Of a DNA stretch of 64,000 nt, positions 33,218 through 41,183 are shown piece by piece. Within the stretch, counting starts at the first letter, position 1; each line of letters starts with the position of its first letter. The notes below the pieces were generated by a model. That model searched no databases, was not told where the DNA came from, and worked only from the letters and a program-made list of their open reading frames with translations. A program made the translations under genes and the position numbers. This DNA comes from Rhizomonospora bruguierae (GTDB taxonomy: Bacteria; Actinomycetota; Actinomycetes; Mycobacteriales; Micromonosporaceae), in contig NZ_BBQH01000015.1 in the NCBI RefSeq assembly GCF_018397995.1, forward strand, positions 147,190 to 211,189. Reading direction: 5' to 3'.

Positions 33218-33505
33218 ATGGCCGTTGAGCCGTGCACGAACATCCTGCCGCACCAGCCGCACCACCGAAGCGGAACCGACAACTGCCCCGGCCGCGCCGT
33301 CCCAGCCTGGGACGCCGAAGCGCCCGATCGCGATCGCTACTTCGCCCCCGCCCCCCGCCCCGTCGAGTCCCGGGAGGACCGGATGGCCTTCGCCACCAAC
33401 AACCCCACCCCGACCGCCCCTCGTACCCATGTCACTGACGGGGAGGTCGCCGACCTGACCCGCCGCGCCGAAACCGCCGAACAGCAGCTGGAAACGCCTG
33501 GCTGA
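33218..33505 (+). CDS. Small hypothetical protein
   Basis: A 95-residue product with a good ribosome site (GAAGGAG, 8 bases before the ATG). It starts MAVEPCTNILPHQPHH and ends in a short acidic helix (EVADLTRRAETAEQQLE). It is Pro/Arg-rich and of low complexity. No family is recognised. It is the last gene before the glycosylation cassette; the 181-base gap after it probably holds that cassette's promoter. Confidence 0.5.
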   Translation: MAVEPCTNILPHQPHHRSGTDNCPGRAVPAWDAEAPDRDRYFAPAPRPVESREDRMAFATNNPTPTAPRTHVTDGEVADLTRRAETAEQQLETPG

Positions 33506-33686
33506 CCGTCCTGTAGCTCGGGGTGCACGCCGCATCCCGGGATCACACCCCACGCCCCGAAGATTCGGCCGCGTTCGACGCCAAATTTGGGCGGGCACAC
33601 CATGGCTGACGTGCGTGTCACCTGCGGGGCCGACGCCCGGGCGATCCTCGCCGCGATCGGACAACGCACTCCGGAACGGGTCGCAC

Positions 33687-34949
33687 ATGACCGGCGCGAA
33701 CCTGGCGTTCGACCTGCTGTGCGAGCGGCTCGGCGTCGACCGAGACGCACTGGAGTTCCGCCCGGACTGGGCCCGGGCGCAGTCGGCCCGCCCCGCTAAC
33801 CTCGCGATCAGCACCAGGCTCGCCCCGGGATGGGGCAACCCCACCACCGCCCCACCGTCGGAGGGACCCCATCCCGTGAGCGTGCCACCCCGGCTGCCTG
33901 GCAGCCTCGCCGACCTCGCCGTCGACCTCAGCTCCCGGCGGCCGGCCGCCACCCTCGCCAGGCCGGTCCGCGTGTTCGGATGGGTGTCCGACTTCCAGGG
34001 CTGCGGTTACTACCGCATCGCCCTGCCCCTGTCCGCGCTGCCCGCCGACCGGTTCCGCACCGCCGTCGACAACACGCTGCCCATGGACTTCTGGAACCAC
34101 CTCGACGTGGTGGTGGGCCAGCGGGTGTGCAAGCCGGGCACCAGCGGCCTGTGGCAGCAGATCTGCCGGCACTCCGACGTCAAGGCCGTGTTCGAGCTTG
34201 ACGACGACCTGTGGAACGTGGACCCGTCCAGCCCGGCCGCGTACGCCCTGTATTCGCAGCCGGAGATCCGCGACAACCTCACCCGCAACGTCGCGGCCGC
34301 CGACCTGGTGACCGTGTCCACCGAGCAACTGGCCGAGCGGATCCGCCCGATCAATCCCAACGTGGTGGTGATCCCCAACTACGTGAACGCCGAGCTGCTC
34401 ACGCTGCCCCGCCCAGAGCAGGGGCACGTCCCGGTCACCATCGGCTGGGCCGGCTCCCCGACGCACGCCATGGACTGGGCGGTCGCCAAGCGGGAGATCG
34501 TCCGCGTGATCAACGCGCCGGACTCGCTGGCGCGGATGGCGTTCATCGGCGCCCGCTTCCCCGAGGGCATGCCCCGCGACCAAGTGGTGTGGGTGCCATG
34601 GCAGATGGACATGGGTCGCTACTACGACCACCTCCTGAGCACCTTCGACGTGGGGATCGCGCCGCTGGCGCACCACCCGTTCAACAGCTGCAAGACCGGA
34701 ATCAAGGCGCTCGAATACGCCGCTGCCGGCATCCCCACGGTGGCCAGCGCCGAGCCGCCGTACGAGGGATTCGTCCAGCAGGGGGTGACGGGCTTCCTGG
34801 TGCGGCAGCCGCACGAGTGGGGCCGGTTCCTGCGGCAGCTGGTCAACGACCGGGACATGCGGGTGGCGATGGGCGCGGCCGCCTTCGAGCAGGCCAAGCA
34901 GTGGACCATCCAGGGCAACATCGGCCGGTGGGTGGAGGCGCTGCGATGA
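33687..34949 (+). CDS. Glycosyltransferase, GT4-like (GT-B fold)
   Basis: A 420-residue protein with a GT-B layout. The N-domain has VFGWVSDFQGCGYYRIALP; the C-domain has VTIGWAGSPTHAMDW, PWQMDMGRYYD, FDVGIAPLAHHPFN and KTGIKALEYAAAGIPTVAS, a nucleotide-sugar-binding E-x7-E-like region of GT4-type enzymes. It would transfer a sugar from a nucleotide donor. The ATG at 33687 is chosen because upstream residues look protein-like, but a GTG at 33876 with a strong GGAGGG site 10 bases upstream is a good alternative, giving 357 residues. It opens the glycosylation cassette. Confidence 0.82.
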   Translation: MTGANLAFDLLCERLGVDRDALEFRPDWARAQSARPANLAISTRLAPGWGNPTTAPPSEGPHPVSVPPRLPGSLADLAVDLSSRRPAATLARPVRVFGWVSDFQGCGYYRIALPLSALPADRFRTAVDNTLPMDFWNHLDVVVGQRVCKPGTSGLWQQICRHSDVKAVFELDDDLWNVDPSSPAAYALYSQPEIRDNLTRNVAAADLVTVSTEQLAERIRPINPNVVVIPNYVNAELLTLPRPEQGHVPVTIGWAGSPTHAMDWAVAKREIVRVINAPDSLARMAFIGARFPEGMPRDQVVWVPWQMDMGRYYDHLLSTFDVGIAPLAHHPFNSCKTGIKALEYAAAGIPTVASAEPPYEGFVQQGVTGFLVRQPHEWGRFLRQLVNDRDMRVAMGAAAFEQAKQWTIQGNIGRWVEALR

Positions 34950-35098
34950 GCGCCCCGACCGGCCCGGTGGTGATCACGCTCCTGGGCGGTCCGCGCGACG
35001 GCGAGGAGTGGAAGCTGTCCGAGCTCCGCGAGCGGTACCTGTTCCCCGTCATGCGGGCAATGCCGTTCGTTCCCGACCCCGGCGAGCGGGAGGCGTGA
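34946..35098 (+). CDS. Small hypothetical protein
   Basis: A 50-residue product, ATG overlapping the glycosyltransferase stop. It begins with strands (VVITLLGGPRDGEEWKL) and ends in a short charged tail. Its GGPRDG element occurs in several small actinophage proteins of unknown role. It lies inside the sugar cassette. Confidence 0.6.
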   Translation: MSAPTGPVVITLLGGPRDGEEWKLSELRERYLFPVMRAMPFVPDPGEREA

Positions 35099-35101
35099 CC
35101 C

Positions 35102-35833
35102 ATGATCTCCGTCCTGCTCCCGTCCCGCGGCCGCCCGGCGTCGCTGCGCCGCGCCATCCACTCGCTGCTCGACAACAGCGCCAACCGCGCCATCCGTACC
35201 GACCACCCGGGCTGGACGGCGATGCCCGGCGCGCTGCCCGAACCACTGCCGCCCGTCATCGAGGCGCCGCAGATCCTGGTGGCCGCCGACCCCGACGACC
35301 CGGCCACCCGCGACGCCGCCGAACGGCTGGGCGCCCAGGTGCTGGTCACCCCGCGCCGCTACGGGTATGGGGAGCTGCACCGCTACCTGAATGCCCTCGC
35401 CGAGCAGGCGGAGGGGGAGTGGCTGCTGCTGTTCAACGACGACGCGGTCATGCGCACCCGGGACTGGGACCAGGTCATCCTCGGCCAGCCGGCCAACGTG
35501 ATGGTCGCCGACCTGCAGTCGCAGCTGAGCCCGGAGTTCTGCTGCTTCCCTGCCGTCCGCCGGGTGGCGCTCGAGGTGACGGGCGGCGTCTACTCGCCGC
35601 ACACCCCGCACGCCGACTCGTGGTGGCAGGACATCGGCCGCCGGTCGGGCACCATCCGCGCCGTCGATGTCCACGTGCACCACGACCGGTTCGACCTCAC
35701 CGGCGGCCACAACGACGCCACCTACCGCGAGGGCCGCGCCGGGCCGGGCCTGCGTGACGCCCAGTACTTCACCCCCCGAGTGCAGGCCGCGGTGGACGCC
35801 GCCGCAGCGGCGGTGCGGGGGCTGGCCGCATGA
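35102..35833 (+). CDS. Glycosyltransferase-like protein, GT-A fold
   Basis: A 243-residue protein with the GT2-type start ISVLLPSRGRPASLRRAI and an acidic metal/sugar site in EGEWLLLFNDDAVMRT (N-D-D in the place of DxD). Later parts contain a His/Asp-rich segment (VHVHHDRFDLTGGHNDATY), which may supply the catalytic base. It would use a nucleotide sugar. Its start is 3 bases after the previous stop and its end overlaps the epimerase start by four bases. Confidence 0.75.
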   Translation: MISVLLPSRGRPASLRRAIHSLLDNSANRAIRTDHPGWTAMPGALPEPLPPVIEAPQILVAADPDDPATRDAAERLGAQVLVTPRRYGYGELHRYLNALAEQAEGEWLLLFNDDAVMRTRDWDQVILGQPANVMVADLQSQLSPEFCCFPAVRRVALEVTGGVYSPHTPHADSWWQDIGRRSGTIRAVDVHVHHDRFDLTGGHNDATYREGRAGPGLRDAQYFTPRVQAAVDAAAAAVRGLAA

Positions 35834-36729
35834 CCACCGCGCTCATCACCGGCGGCGCCGGCTTCGTCGGCGGCTACCTGCGGGAGCATCTGCGCGCCCA
35901 GGGCTGGGAGACCGCCTCCTTCGACCTGCGCGACGGCCACGACGTGCGCAGCTACGAGCAGGTGCGCTTCGCCGTCGACGCGCTGCAGCCCGACTACGTG
36001 TTCCACCTCGCCGCCCAGGCGTACGTCGCCGAGTCGGGCATGGACCCGGAGCGAACCCTGGCGGTCAACGTGACCGGCACCCACAACCTGCTGCTGGCGC
36101 TGCGCAACACCGGCTGCCGCGCCCGGGTGCTGCTGGCCGGCACCAGTGAGGAGTACGGGTACGAGCACCAGCCCGGCCCGGAGGTGACCGAGGACAGCCC
36201 CACTCGGCCCACCACCGCGTACGGTACGTCGAAGTTGGCCGCCACCCACCTGGGCCTCGTCTACGCGCAGGCGTACGGCATGCCCATCGTGGTCACCCGC
36301 GCGTTCAACCACACCGGGCCCGGCCGGCCGCCGCAGTACGCCGACTCGGCGTTCGCCCGCCGCGTCGTCGCGGTGGAGCGCGGCCAGGCGGCGGTGGTGG
36401 CGCATGGCAACCTGGAGGCGGTGCGCAACTACACGGATGTGCGAGACATCGTCCGGGCGTACCGGCTGGCCATCGACCTGCCCAGCGGGATCTACAACCT
36501 CTGCTCCGACTACACGGTGCCCATGGCGTGGATCCTCAACACGCTGCTGGGCGCCGCCGAGGGCACGGTGCCCACCCGCCAGGATGACGCGCTGTGGCGG
36601 CCCTCCGGCTCGGCGGTGTTCCACCCGCCGTCCGCGGTCCGGTTCCACGCGCTCACCGGCTGGAAGCCGCAGATCCCGCTGGAGCAGACCCTCGCCGAGG
36701 TGCTCGACTACTGGCGGGGGCAGCCGTGA
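35830..36729 (+). CDS. NAD-dependent nucleotide-sugar epimerase/reductase
   Basis: A 299-residue extended short-chain dehydrogenase. Visible are the Rossmann motif TGGAGFVGGYL, an FHLAAQAYVAES segment, the catalytic Ser region LLAGTSEEYG and the Y-x-x-x-K pair YGTSKLAATHLG, followed by RAFNHTGPGRPPQYADSAF, a feature of GDP-sugar 4,6-dehydratases and GDP-4-keto-6-deoxymannose reductases. It probably makes a modified deoxysugar for the neighbouring transferases. Exact reaction is not fixed. Confidence 0.85.
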   Translation: MTTALITGGAGFVGGYLREHLRAQGWETASFDLRDGHDVRSYEQVRFAVDALQPDYVFHLAAQAYVAESGMDPERTLAVNVTGTHNLLLALRNTGCRARVLLAGTSEEYGYEHQPGPEVTEDSPTRPTTAYGTSKLAATHLGLVYAQAYGMPIVVTRAFNHTGPGRPPQYADSAFARRVVAVERGQAAVVAHGNLEAVRNYTDVRDIVRAYRLAIDLPSGIYNLCSDYTVPMAWILNTLLGAAEGTVPTRQDDALWRPSGSAVFHPPSAVRFHALTGWKPQIPLEQTLAEVLDYWRGQP

Positions 36730-37934
36730 CCGCCCGGGTGATCGACGCCTGCCGGGCGTGCGGTGGCCGCGCGCTGGTGGAGGTGGCGAACCTCGGCGAG
36801 CAGTATCTCAGCGATTTCAGGGACGATGAGGTGCGCCCGCCCCGGTATCCGCTGGTCGCCTACTGGTGCGCGATCTGCAGCCTGCTCCAGCTGGGCCACA
36901 CCGCGCCGGCCGCCGAGATGTACCACCCCCGCTACAGCTTCAAGTCGGGGGTGAACCCGGCGATCGCTGCCGACCTCGCCGACGTGGTGCGCTACGCGCT
37001 CGCGGCCAAGCCGGACGCCGAGGCGTGGCTGGACATCGCCTCCAACGACGGCACCCTGCTCGCCGCGGTGCCACCCGCCATCTACCGGGTGGGCGTCGAC
37101 CCCCTCGCGCAGTTCGCCGAGGAGGCGGCGCGGCACGCCGACCGGATCGTGGTCAGCTTCTTCCGGCCCGAGTTCCTACCGAAGTGGCACTTCGATGTGA
37201 TCACGTCGGTGTCGATGTTCTACGACGTCGACGACCCCAACGCGTTCGTCGCTGGCGTGAGGCGGGTGCTCGCCCCGGATGGCGTCTGGGTGATCCAGCA
37301 GAACTACGTGGGCAGCATGCTGACGGCCGGGTCGGTCGACAACATCAGCCACGAGCACCTGACGTACTGGTCGCTGCGATCTCTGTCGCGGCTGCTCGGC
37401 CGGCACGGGCTCGAGGTGGTGGACGTCCAGCTCAACCCGATCAACGGCGGCTGCTTCCGCACCCTCGTCTGCCGCAAAGGCGATCGCCCGGTGCAGCCGT
37501 CGGTGGCCGCGCTCGCCGCCGCCGAACGGGCGCAGGGCCTGGAGCGGGCGGAAACCTACTGGCGGTTCGCCGACCGGGCGCGCGACACCCTCATCGAGTT
37601 GGCCGCGCTGGTCGCGGGCATCAACGACCGGGGTGAGCGCGTGTATGTGTACGGCGCGTCCACCCGCGGCGGCACCCTGTGGCAGGCGGCCGGCCTGACC
37701 GAGCGCGATCTGCCGTTCGTGGTGGACCGCAACCCGGCGAAGGTGGGCCGGCGGATGTCCGCGCTCGGGTCGCTGATCATCTCGGAGGAGCAGGCGCGGG
37801 TCGCCCGGCCCCAATATTTGCTCGTGGGGCCGTGGTGGTTTGCCGACGACTTTAGCGAAAGGGAGAGTGAATACCTTGAGCGGGGCGGAAAAATGATTAT
37901 TCCGCTCCCCCATCTCAAGGTGGTAGGTCGTTGA
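36726..37934 (+). CDS. Sugar C-methyltransferase-like SAM enzyme
   Basis: A 402-residue protein with three parts as in NDP-hexose C-methyltransferases: an N-terminal zinc site (CRACGGRAL and WCAICSLLQLG), a SAM-binding methyltransferase domain (EAWLDIASNDGTLL, then DVITSVSMFYDVDDP and HEHLTYWS), and a C-terminal Rossmann-like domain (VYVYGASTRGGTLWQ). Related enzymes add a methyl group to a keto-sugar, as in branched-chain deoxysugar biosynthesis. It is probably coupled to the epimerase/reductase. The last ~100 bases are less GC-rich than the rest. Confidence 0.8.
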   Translation: MTARVIDACRACGGRALVEVANLGEQYLSDFRDDEVRPPRYPLVAYWCAICSLLQLGHTAPAAEMYHPRYSFKSGVNPAIAADLADVVRYALAAKPDAEAWLDIASNDGTLLAAVPPAIYRVGVDPLAQFAEEAARHADRIVVSFFRPEFLPKWHFDVITSVSMFYDVDDPNAFVAGVRRVLAPDGVWVIQQNYVGSMLTAGSVDNISHEHLTYWSLRSLSRLLGRHGLEVVDVQLNPINGGCFRTLVCRKGDRPVQPSVAALAAAERAQGLERAETYWRFADRARDTLIELAALVAGINDRGERVYVYGASTRGGTLWQAAGLTERDLPFVVDRNPAKVGRRMSALGSLIISEEQARVARPQYLLVGPWWFADDFSERESEYLERGGKMIIPLPHLKVVGR

Positions 37935-38083
37935 AGACATGTAAGCGGTGCGGTGATCTGAAGCCGTTAACCGAGTTTCATAGAAAGGCTGGCACAAAGG
38001 ACGGCCTCTCCTATCGATGCAAGGCATGCAGAGTGGAGAAGGCGTCGACCTCTCCCGGCACCGCGTCAGGTGGCGACCGGTGA
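37931..38083 (+). CDS. Tiny zinc-finger protein (TTG start)
   Basis: A 50-residue product starting at a TTG that overlaps the methyltransferase stop. It has CKRCGDLKPLTEFHRK, then GLSYRCKACRVEK: the C-x-x-C-G...F...C-x-x-C zinc finger found at the N-terminus of phage recombination-endonuclease-VII-like and HNH-like proteins. No nuclease domain follows, so it may be a remnant or a small zinc protein. The DNA here is visibly AT-richer than its surroundings, a sign of different origin. Its stop overlaps the GTG of the next gene. Confidence 0.65.
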   Translation: MKTCKRCGDLKPLTEFHRKAGTKDGLSYRCKACRVEKASTSPGTASGGDR

Positions 38084-38277
38084 CCGGGGATCCGCCGGCC
38101 GCGCAGCCGCCGGCGGCCCGCGCCCGCTGCTACCACGCCGACCACGAGGGCGAATGGCACGAGTTCACGGCGGCGGAGGCCACCCGCCTGTTGGAGCTGA
38201 TGAGCTTCGACATGGGGTGGGCGGACAGCGAGCCGCGCTGCCTGCGGCGCGTGCTCGAGGTGGTGGGGTTGGGATGA
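38080..38277 (+). CDS. Small hypothetical protein
   Basis: A 65-residue product from a GTG that overlaps the zinc-finger stop and ending in an overlap with the next ATG. After a Pro/Ala-rich start it contains CYHADHEGEWHEFTAAEATR and RCLRRVLEVVGLG. It has single Cys and His residues but no clear metal site. Unknown function. Confidence 0.55.
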   Translation: MTGDPPAAQPPAARARCYHADHEGEWHEFTAAEATRLLELMSFDMGWADSEPRCLRRVLEVVGLG

Positions 38278-38966
38278 TCGTCGTCGGCGCCACAATGACC
38301 GGCTTCGCCACCGGGCGGCCGGAAACGTGCCTGTCATGGCTGCGGACCGCCGAGGCCCTGGCCGACTCCCACCCGGACGGGGTGCGGTTCTTCGCCGCGC
38401 TGGAGCTGGACGGGCGCGGACGCCCGCCGTTTGAGCCGGTGTTCAACCGGCTCCACCGACTGGGCGGCGAATGGTGGACGTTCACGCTGGACGATGGCCG
38501 CACCGAGGTGACCAGCGGCAACCGCTACAGCCATATTTGCGCCGGCCGCAACCTGATCACCGACTACGCGCTCAGCGCCGGTGCCAGCCACATCCTGCAC
38601 CTGGATGCGGACATGTGCCCGCCGCCGGATGCGCTGCCCAAGCTGCTGACACTCGATCACCCACTGGTGGGCGGGGAGGTGCCCACCTACAACCTGCGCG
38701 GGCCGGCTGTCGCCCAGTACCCGTTCCGGGTGGAGTCGCACATGAACACCGCCGGCTTCCTGCTGGTCGAGCGGTCGGTGTTCCGCCGGCTGCGCTGGCG
38801 CTGGGACATGGACGCCGGCATGAGCGACGACCCTTGCTACCACGCGGACGCCCGGGAGCTGCTGGGCGTGGAGACGTATGTCCGCAAGGACGTGATCGGC
38901 CGGCACTGGCCGGAGAACATCCCGCCACTGGAGGGCCGCGGCTACGACCTGCGGGTGGTGCGCTGA
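38274..38966 (+). CDS. Glycosyltransferase-like protein with DxD motif
   Basis: A 230-residue GT-A-like protein. It contains the DxD motif in SHILHLDADMCPPPD, preceded by GRNLITDYALSAG, and later MNTAGFLLVERSVFRRL and a DDPCYHADAREL segment usual in GT2-type phage transferases. Substrate and acceptor are unknown. It ends the overlapping cassette that began at 33.7 kb; the hairpin at 39035-39071 follows. Confidence 0.72.
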   Translation: MIVVGATMTGFATGRPETCLSWLRTAEALADSHPDGVRFFAALELDGRGRPPFEPVFNRLHRLGGEWWTFTLDDGRTEVTSGNRYSHICAGRNLITDYALSAGASHILHLDADMCPPPDALPKLLTLDHPLVGGEVPTYNLRGPAVAQYPFRVESHMNTAGFLLVERSVFRRLRWRWDMDAGMSDDPCYHADARELLGVETYVRKDVIGRHWPENIPPLEGRGYDLRVVR

Positions 38967-39034
38967 CCGTCAGGCGCTGTCGGGGTCGCCCGGTACCGTC
39001 AAGTCGTGAGCTTTGCTGGGGTGCGGTGAGGAGG

Positions 39035-39071
39035 GCGCCCTCGCTGGGCCTGAGGTGGCCAGCGGGGGCGC
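39035..39071 (+). terminator. Putative terminator after the glycosylation cassette
   Basis: The arms GCGCCCTCGCTGG (39035-39047) and CCAGCGGGGGCGC (39059-39071) pair over 13 bases with one G-U pair and an 11-base loop. It lies about 70 bases after the last cassette gene and 46 before the next gene. No U-tract. Confidence 0.6.
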
Positions 39072-39116
39072 TCGCGCTCCCATGTCGCGTTGCGAAGACT
39101 GTCGTATGGGGGCGCT

Positions 39117-39332
39117 ATGGTGCCGACCATGACAACCACCGACCCGCAGGCTGAGGCGCAGAACGTGACCGATACCCGCGACGCTGTTTTGAAGGCCATC
39201 AAGAAGGCTGCCGACAGGTACGACCCAAGCACGTTGTCCGCTGGCTCCGTCCGCGACCTCGCCGAGGCATTCGCGCTCGTCACCGGGACCAAGGAGCCCG
39301 GAACTCGCCCGATCGTGAACGTCAGGAAGTAG
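39117..39332 (+). CDS. Small helical hypothetical protein
   Basis: A 71-residue product with two possible ATGs (39117 and 39129). It is mostly helical (DAVLKAIKKAADRYDPSTL, DLAEAFALVTG). Its place just before the terminase is one where a small terminase subunit or DNA-packaging helper is often found, but the helix content is the only support. The gap to the leader peptide at 39443 contains a promoter-like GTATCCTGATCAC. Confidence 0.6.
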   Translation: MVPTMTTTDPQAEAQNVTDTRDAVLKAIKKAADRYDPSTLSAGSVRDLAEAFALVTGTKEPGTRPIVNVRK

Positions 39333-39442
39333 TTCCCGGCCCCGACTGCTGGCTCATGGCCGAACGTCGGGGCCGCGCCGTATCCTGATCACCAGCCGCC
39401 GCCCGGGCGGCGCAACCCGCGACGGGTCAAGGAGCAGCTGCG

Positions 39443-39520
39443 ATGGCTACAGCCATCGGCGGCGCCCGCCGTCGCCGAACCCCAACCGCCACCGCCCCGA
39501 CGGGCGGCGGATCATGCTGA
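39443..39520 (+). CDS. 25-residue peptide overlapping the terminase start
   Basis: A short frame with the best ribosome site in the area (AAGGAG, 8 bases before the ATG) encodes an Arg/Thr-rich peptide. Its stop (TGA 39518-39520) overlaps the terminase ATG (39514), so ribosomes ending here could restart on the terminase. The terminase ATG itself lacks a good ribosome site, so this is likely a coupling leader. Confidence 0.5.
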   Translation: MATAIGGARRRRTPTATAPTGGGSC

Positions 39521-41160
39521 CTGCCAGCGGCCTCGACGCCGCTGCATGGGAGGCGTGCGCCCGCCTGTTCACGCCCGCCATCGAACTCGACATCCCCGAC
39601 CCGCCCACCTGGGTGGACCCCGCCATCGACTCCGACACCTTCGACCCGCAGGCGTACCTCGCCGGCTTCGACGGCCTGCTCGACAGCCCGGAAAGCCGTC
39701 GCGCCGCCACCGTCCGCGACCCGCTGCTGTTCGCCCTCGTCTACCTGTCACAGCACCTGGCCGGTGACGCCACCGACGGGCAGATCACCTTCGCCGACCC
39801 GCACCTCGACTGGTGCCGTCGTGCCCGCGGCTGGCTCACTCCTGCGGCCGAGCCCCGGTCGCAGCGGCACGCCGAGATCGCGCCCCGGGAGACCGGCAAG
39901 TCGACGTGGTGGTTCCACATCCTCGTGCTGTGGGCCGCCGCCCACGGGCACGTGCACTTCGCCGTCGCGTTCGCAGACTCCACCGGCCAGGCGGAAACCC
40001 ACCTGTCCACGTTCAAGCGGGAGCTGGAAACCAACGAGCTGCTGCGCGAGGACTACCCGGCGCTGTGCACCCCGGCCCGCCGCCAGTCGGGCACCACCCT
40101 CGCCGACCGGCAGGGAATGCTGCACACGCAGGGCGGATTCGTGTTCGCCGCCCGGGGCATCGACTCGTCCAACCTCGGGCTGAAGGTTGGTAAGCGCCGT
40201 CCCGACCTCATTCTCTTTGACGATGTAGAACCGGACGAATCGAACTATTCCGCGTACCAGGCGGAGAAGCGGCTGAGCACCATCGTCGACGCCGTCCTGC
40301 CCATGAACATCTGGGCGCGCGTTGTGCTGGTCGGCACCGTCACCATGCCCGGCTCCATCGTCCACCAGCTGGTGCGCGCGGCGGCCGGCGACCAGCCCGA
40401 GCAGTGGATCGTGGACGAGCGGTTCCAGGCCCACCACGCCATCCCCATCGTCACCCGCCCCGACGGGTCCGAACGCTCCATCTGGCCGGCGAAGTGGCCG
40501 CTCGAGCTGCTCAACCAGATCCGGCACACGCGCAGCTACAAGAAGAACTTCGCCAACGACCCGGCGGGCGCCGACGGCGGCTACTGGACGGCCGACGACT
40601 TCACCTACGACGAACCCGAGGGCAGCACCGGGCAGCTGCTGAGTATCGACCCGGCGGTCACCACCAAGAAGACCTCCGACTACACGGGCATCGCGATCAT
40701 CGACTTCATCCCGCCGCGCACCCAACGGACGCTCACCGGCACCCGGCAGACGGCGCCCGCCCGCTGCGTCGTCCAGTTCGCGCAGCAGGTGCGGCTTACC
40801 GGTTCGCCGCTGCGCGAGCACGTGCTCCGCCTGTTGGAGCAGTGGCCGCTCGTCCGGGGCGTGCTGGTGGAAACCAACCAGGGCGGGGAGAACTGGGCGG
40901 ACATCCTGCACGGCCTGCCCGTCCGCCTCTACACCGTGCACCAGACGGTGAAAAAGGAAGTCAGGGCCGCCAACCTGCTCAACCAATACCAGGTGCGCCC
41001 GCCCCGGGTGGTGCACGCCCGGCCGCTGCCGCGCCTGGAAGAACAGATGTGCGCGTTCCCCCGGGGGCCGCACGACGACATGATCGATGCGACGGGCGCT
41101 GGCGTCGAGCGCCTGCTACGCCCGCCCAAGGCCCGGACCGAGACGGTCTACCCCCGATGA
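39514..41160 (+). CDS. Terminase large subunit
   Basis: A 548-residue DNA-packaging motor. The ATPase domain has the Walker A-like APRETGKSTWWF and Walker B DLILFDDVEPDE; the RNase H-like nuclease domain has LLSIDPAVTTKKTSDY, VLVETNQGGENW and a final RGPHDDMIDATG with the last catalytic Asp residues. It packages DNA into the prohead through the portal. Translation is probably coupled to the short peptide that overlaps its start. No typical small subunit was recognised next to it. Confidence 0.92.
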   Translation: MLTASGLDAAAWEACARLFTPAIELDIPDPPTWVDPAIDSDTFDPQAYLAGFDGLLDSPESRRAATVRDPLLFALVYLSQHLAGDATDGQITFADPHLDWCRRARGWLTPAAEPRSQRHAEIAPRETGKSTWWFHILVLWAAAHGHVHFAVAFADSTGQAETHLSTFKRELETNELLREDYPALCTPARRQSGTTLADRQGMLHTQGGFVFAARGIDSSNLGLKVGKRRPDLILFDDVEPDESNYSAYQAEKRLSTIVDAVLPMNIWARVVLVGTVTMPGSIVHQLVRAAAGDQPEQWIVDERFQAHHAIPIVTRPDGSERSIWPAKWPLELLNQIRHTRSYKKNFANDPAGADGGYWTADDFTYDEPEGSTGQLLSIDPAVTTKKTSDYTGIAIIDFIPPRTQRTLTGTRQTAPARCVVQFAQQVRLTGSPLREHVLRLLEQWPLVRGVLVETNQGGENWADILHGLPVRLYTVHQTVKKEVRAANLLNQYQVRPPRVVHARPLPRLEEQMCAFPRGPHDDMIDATGAGVERLLRPPKARTETVYPR

Positions 41161-41183
41161 CCCCACACTCCGAGAGGTAGACC

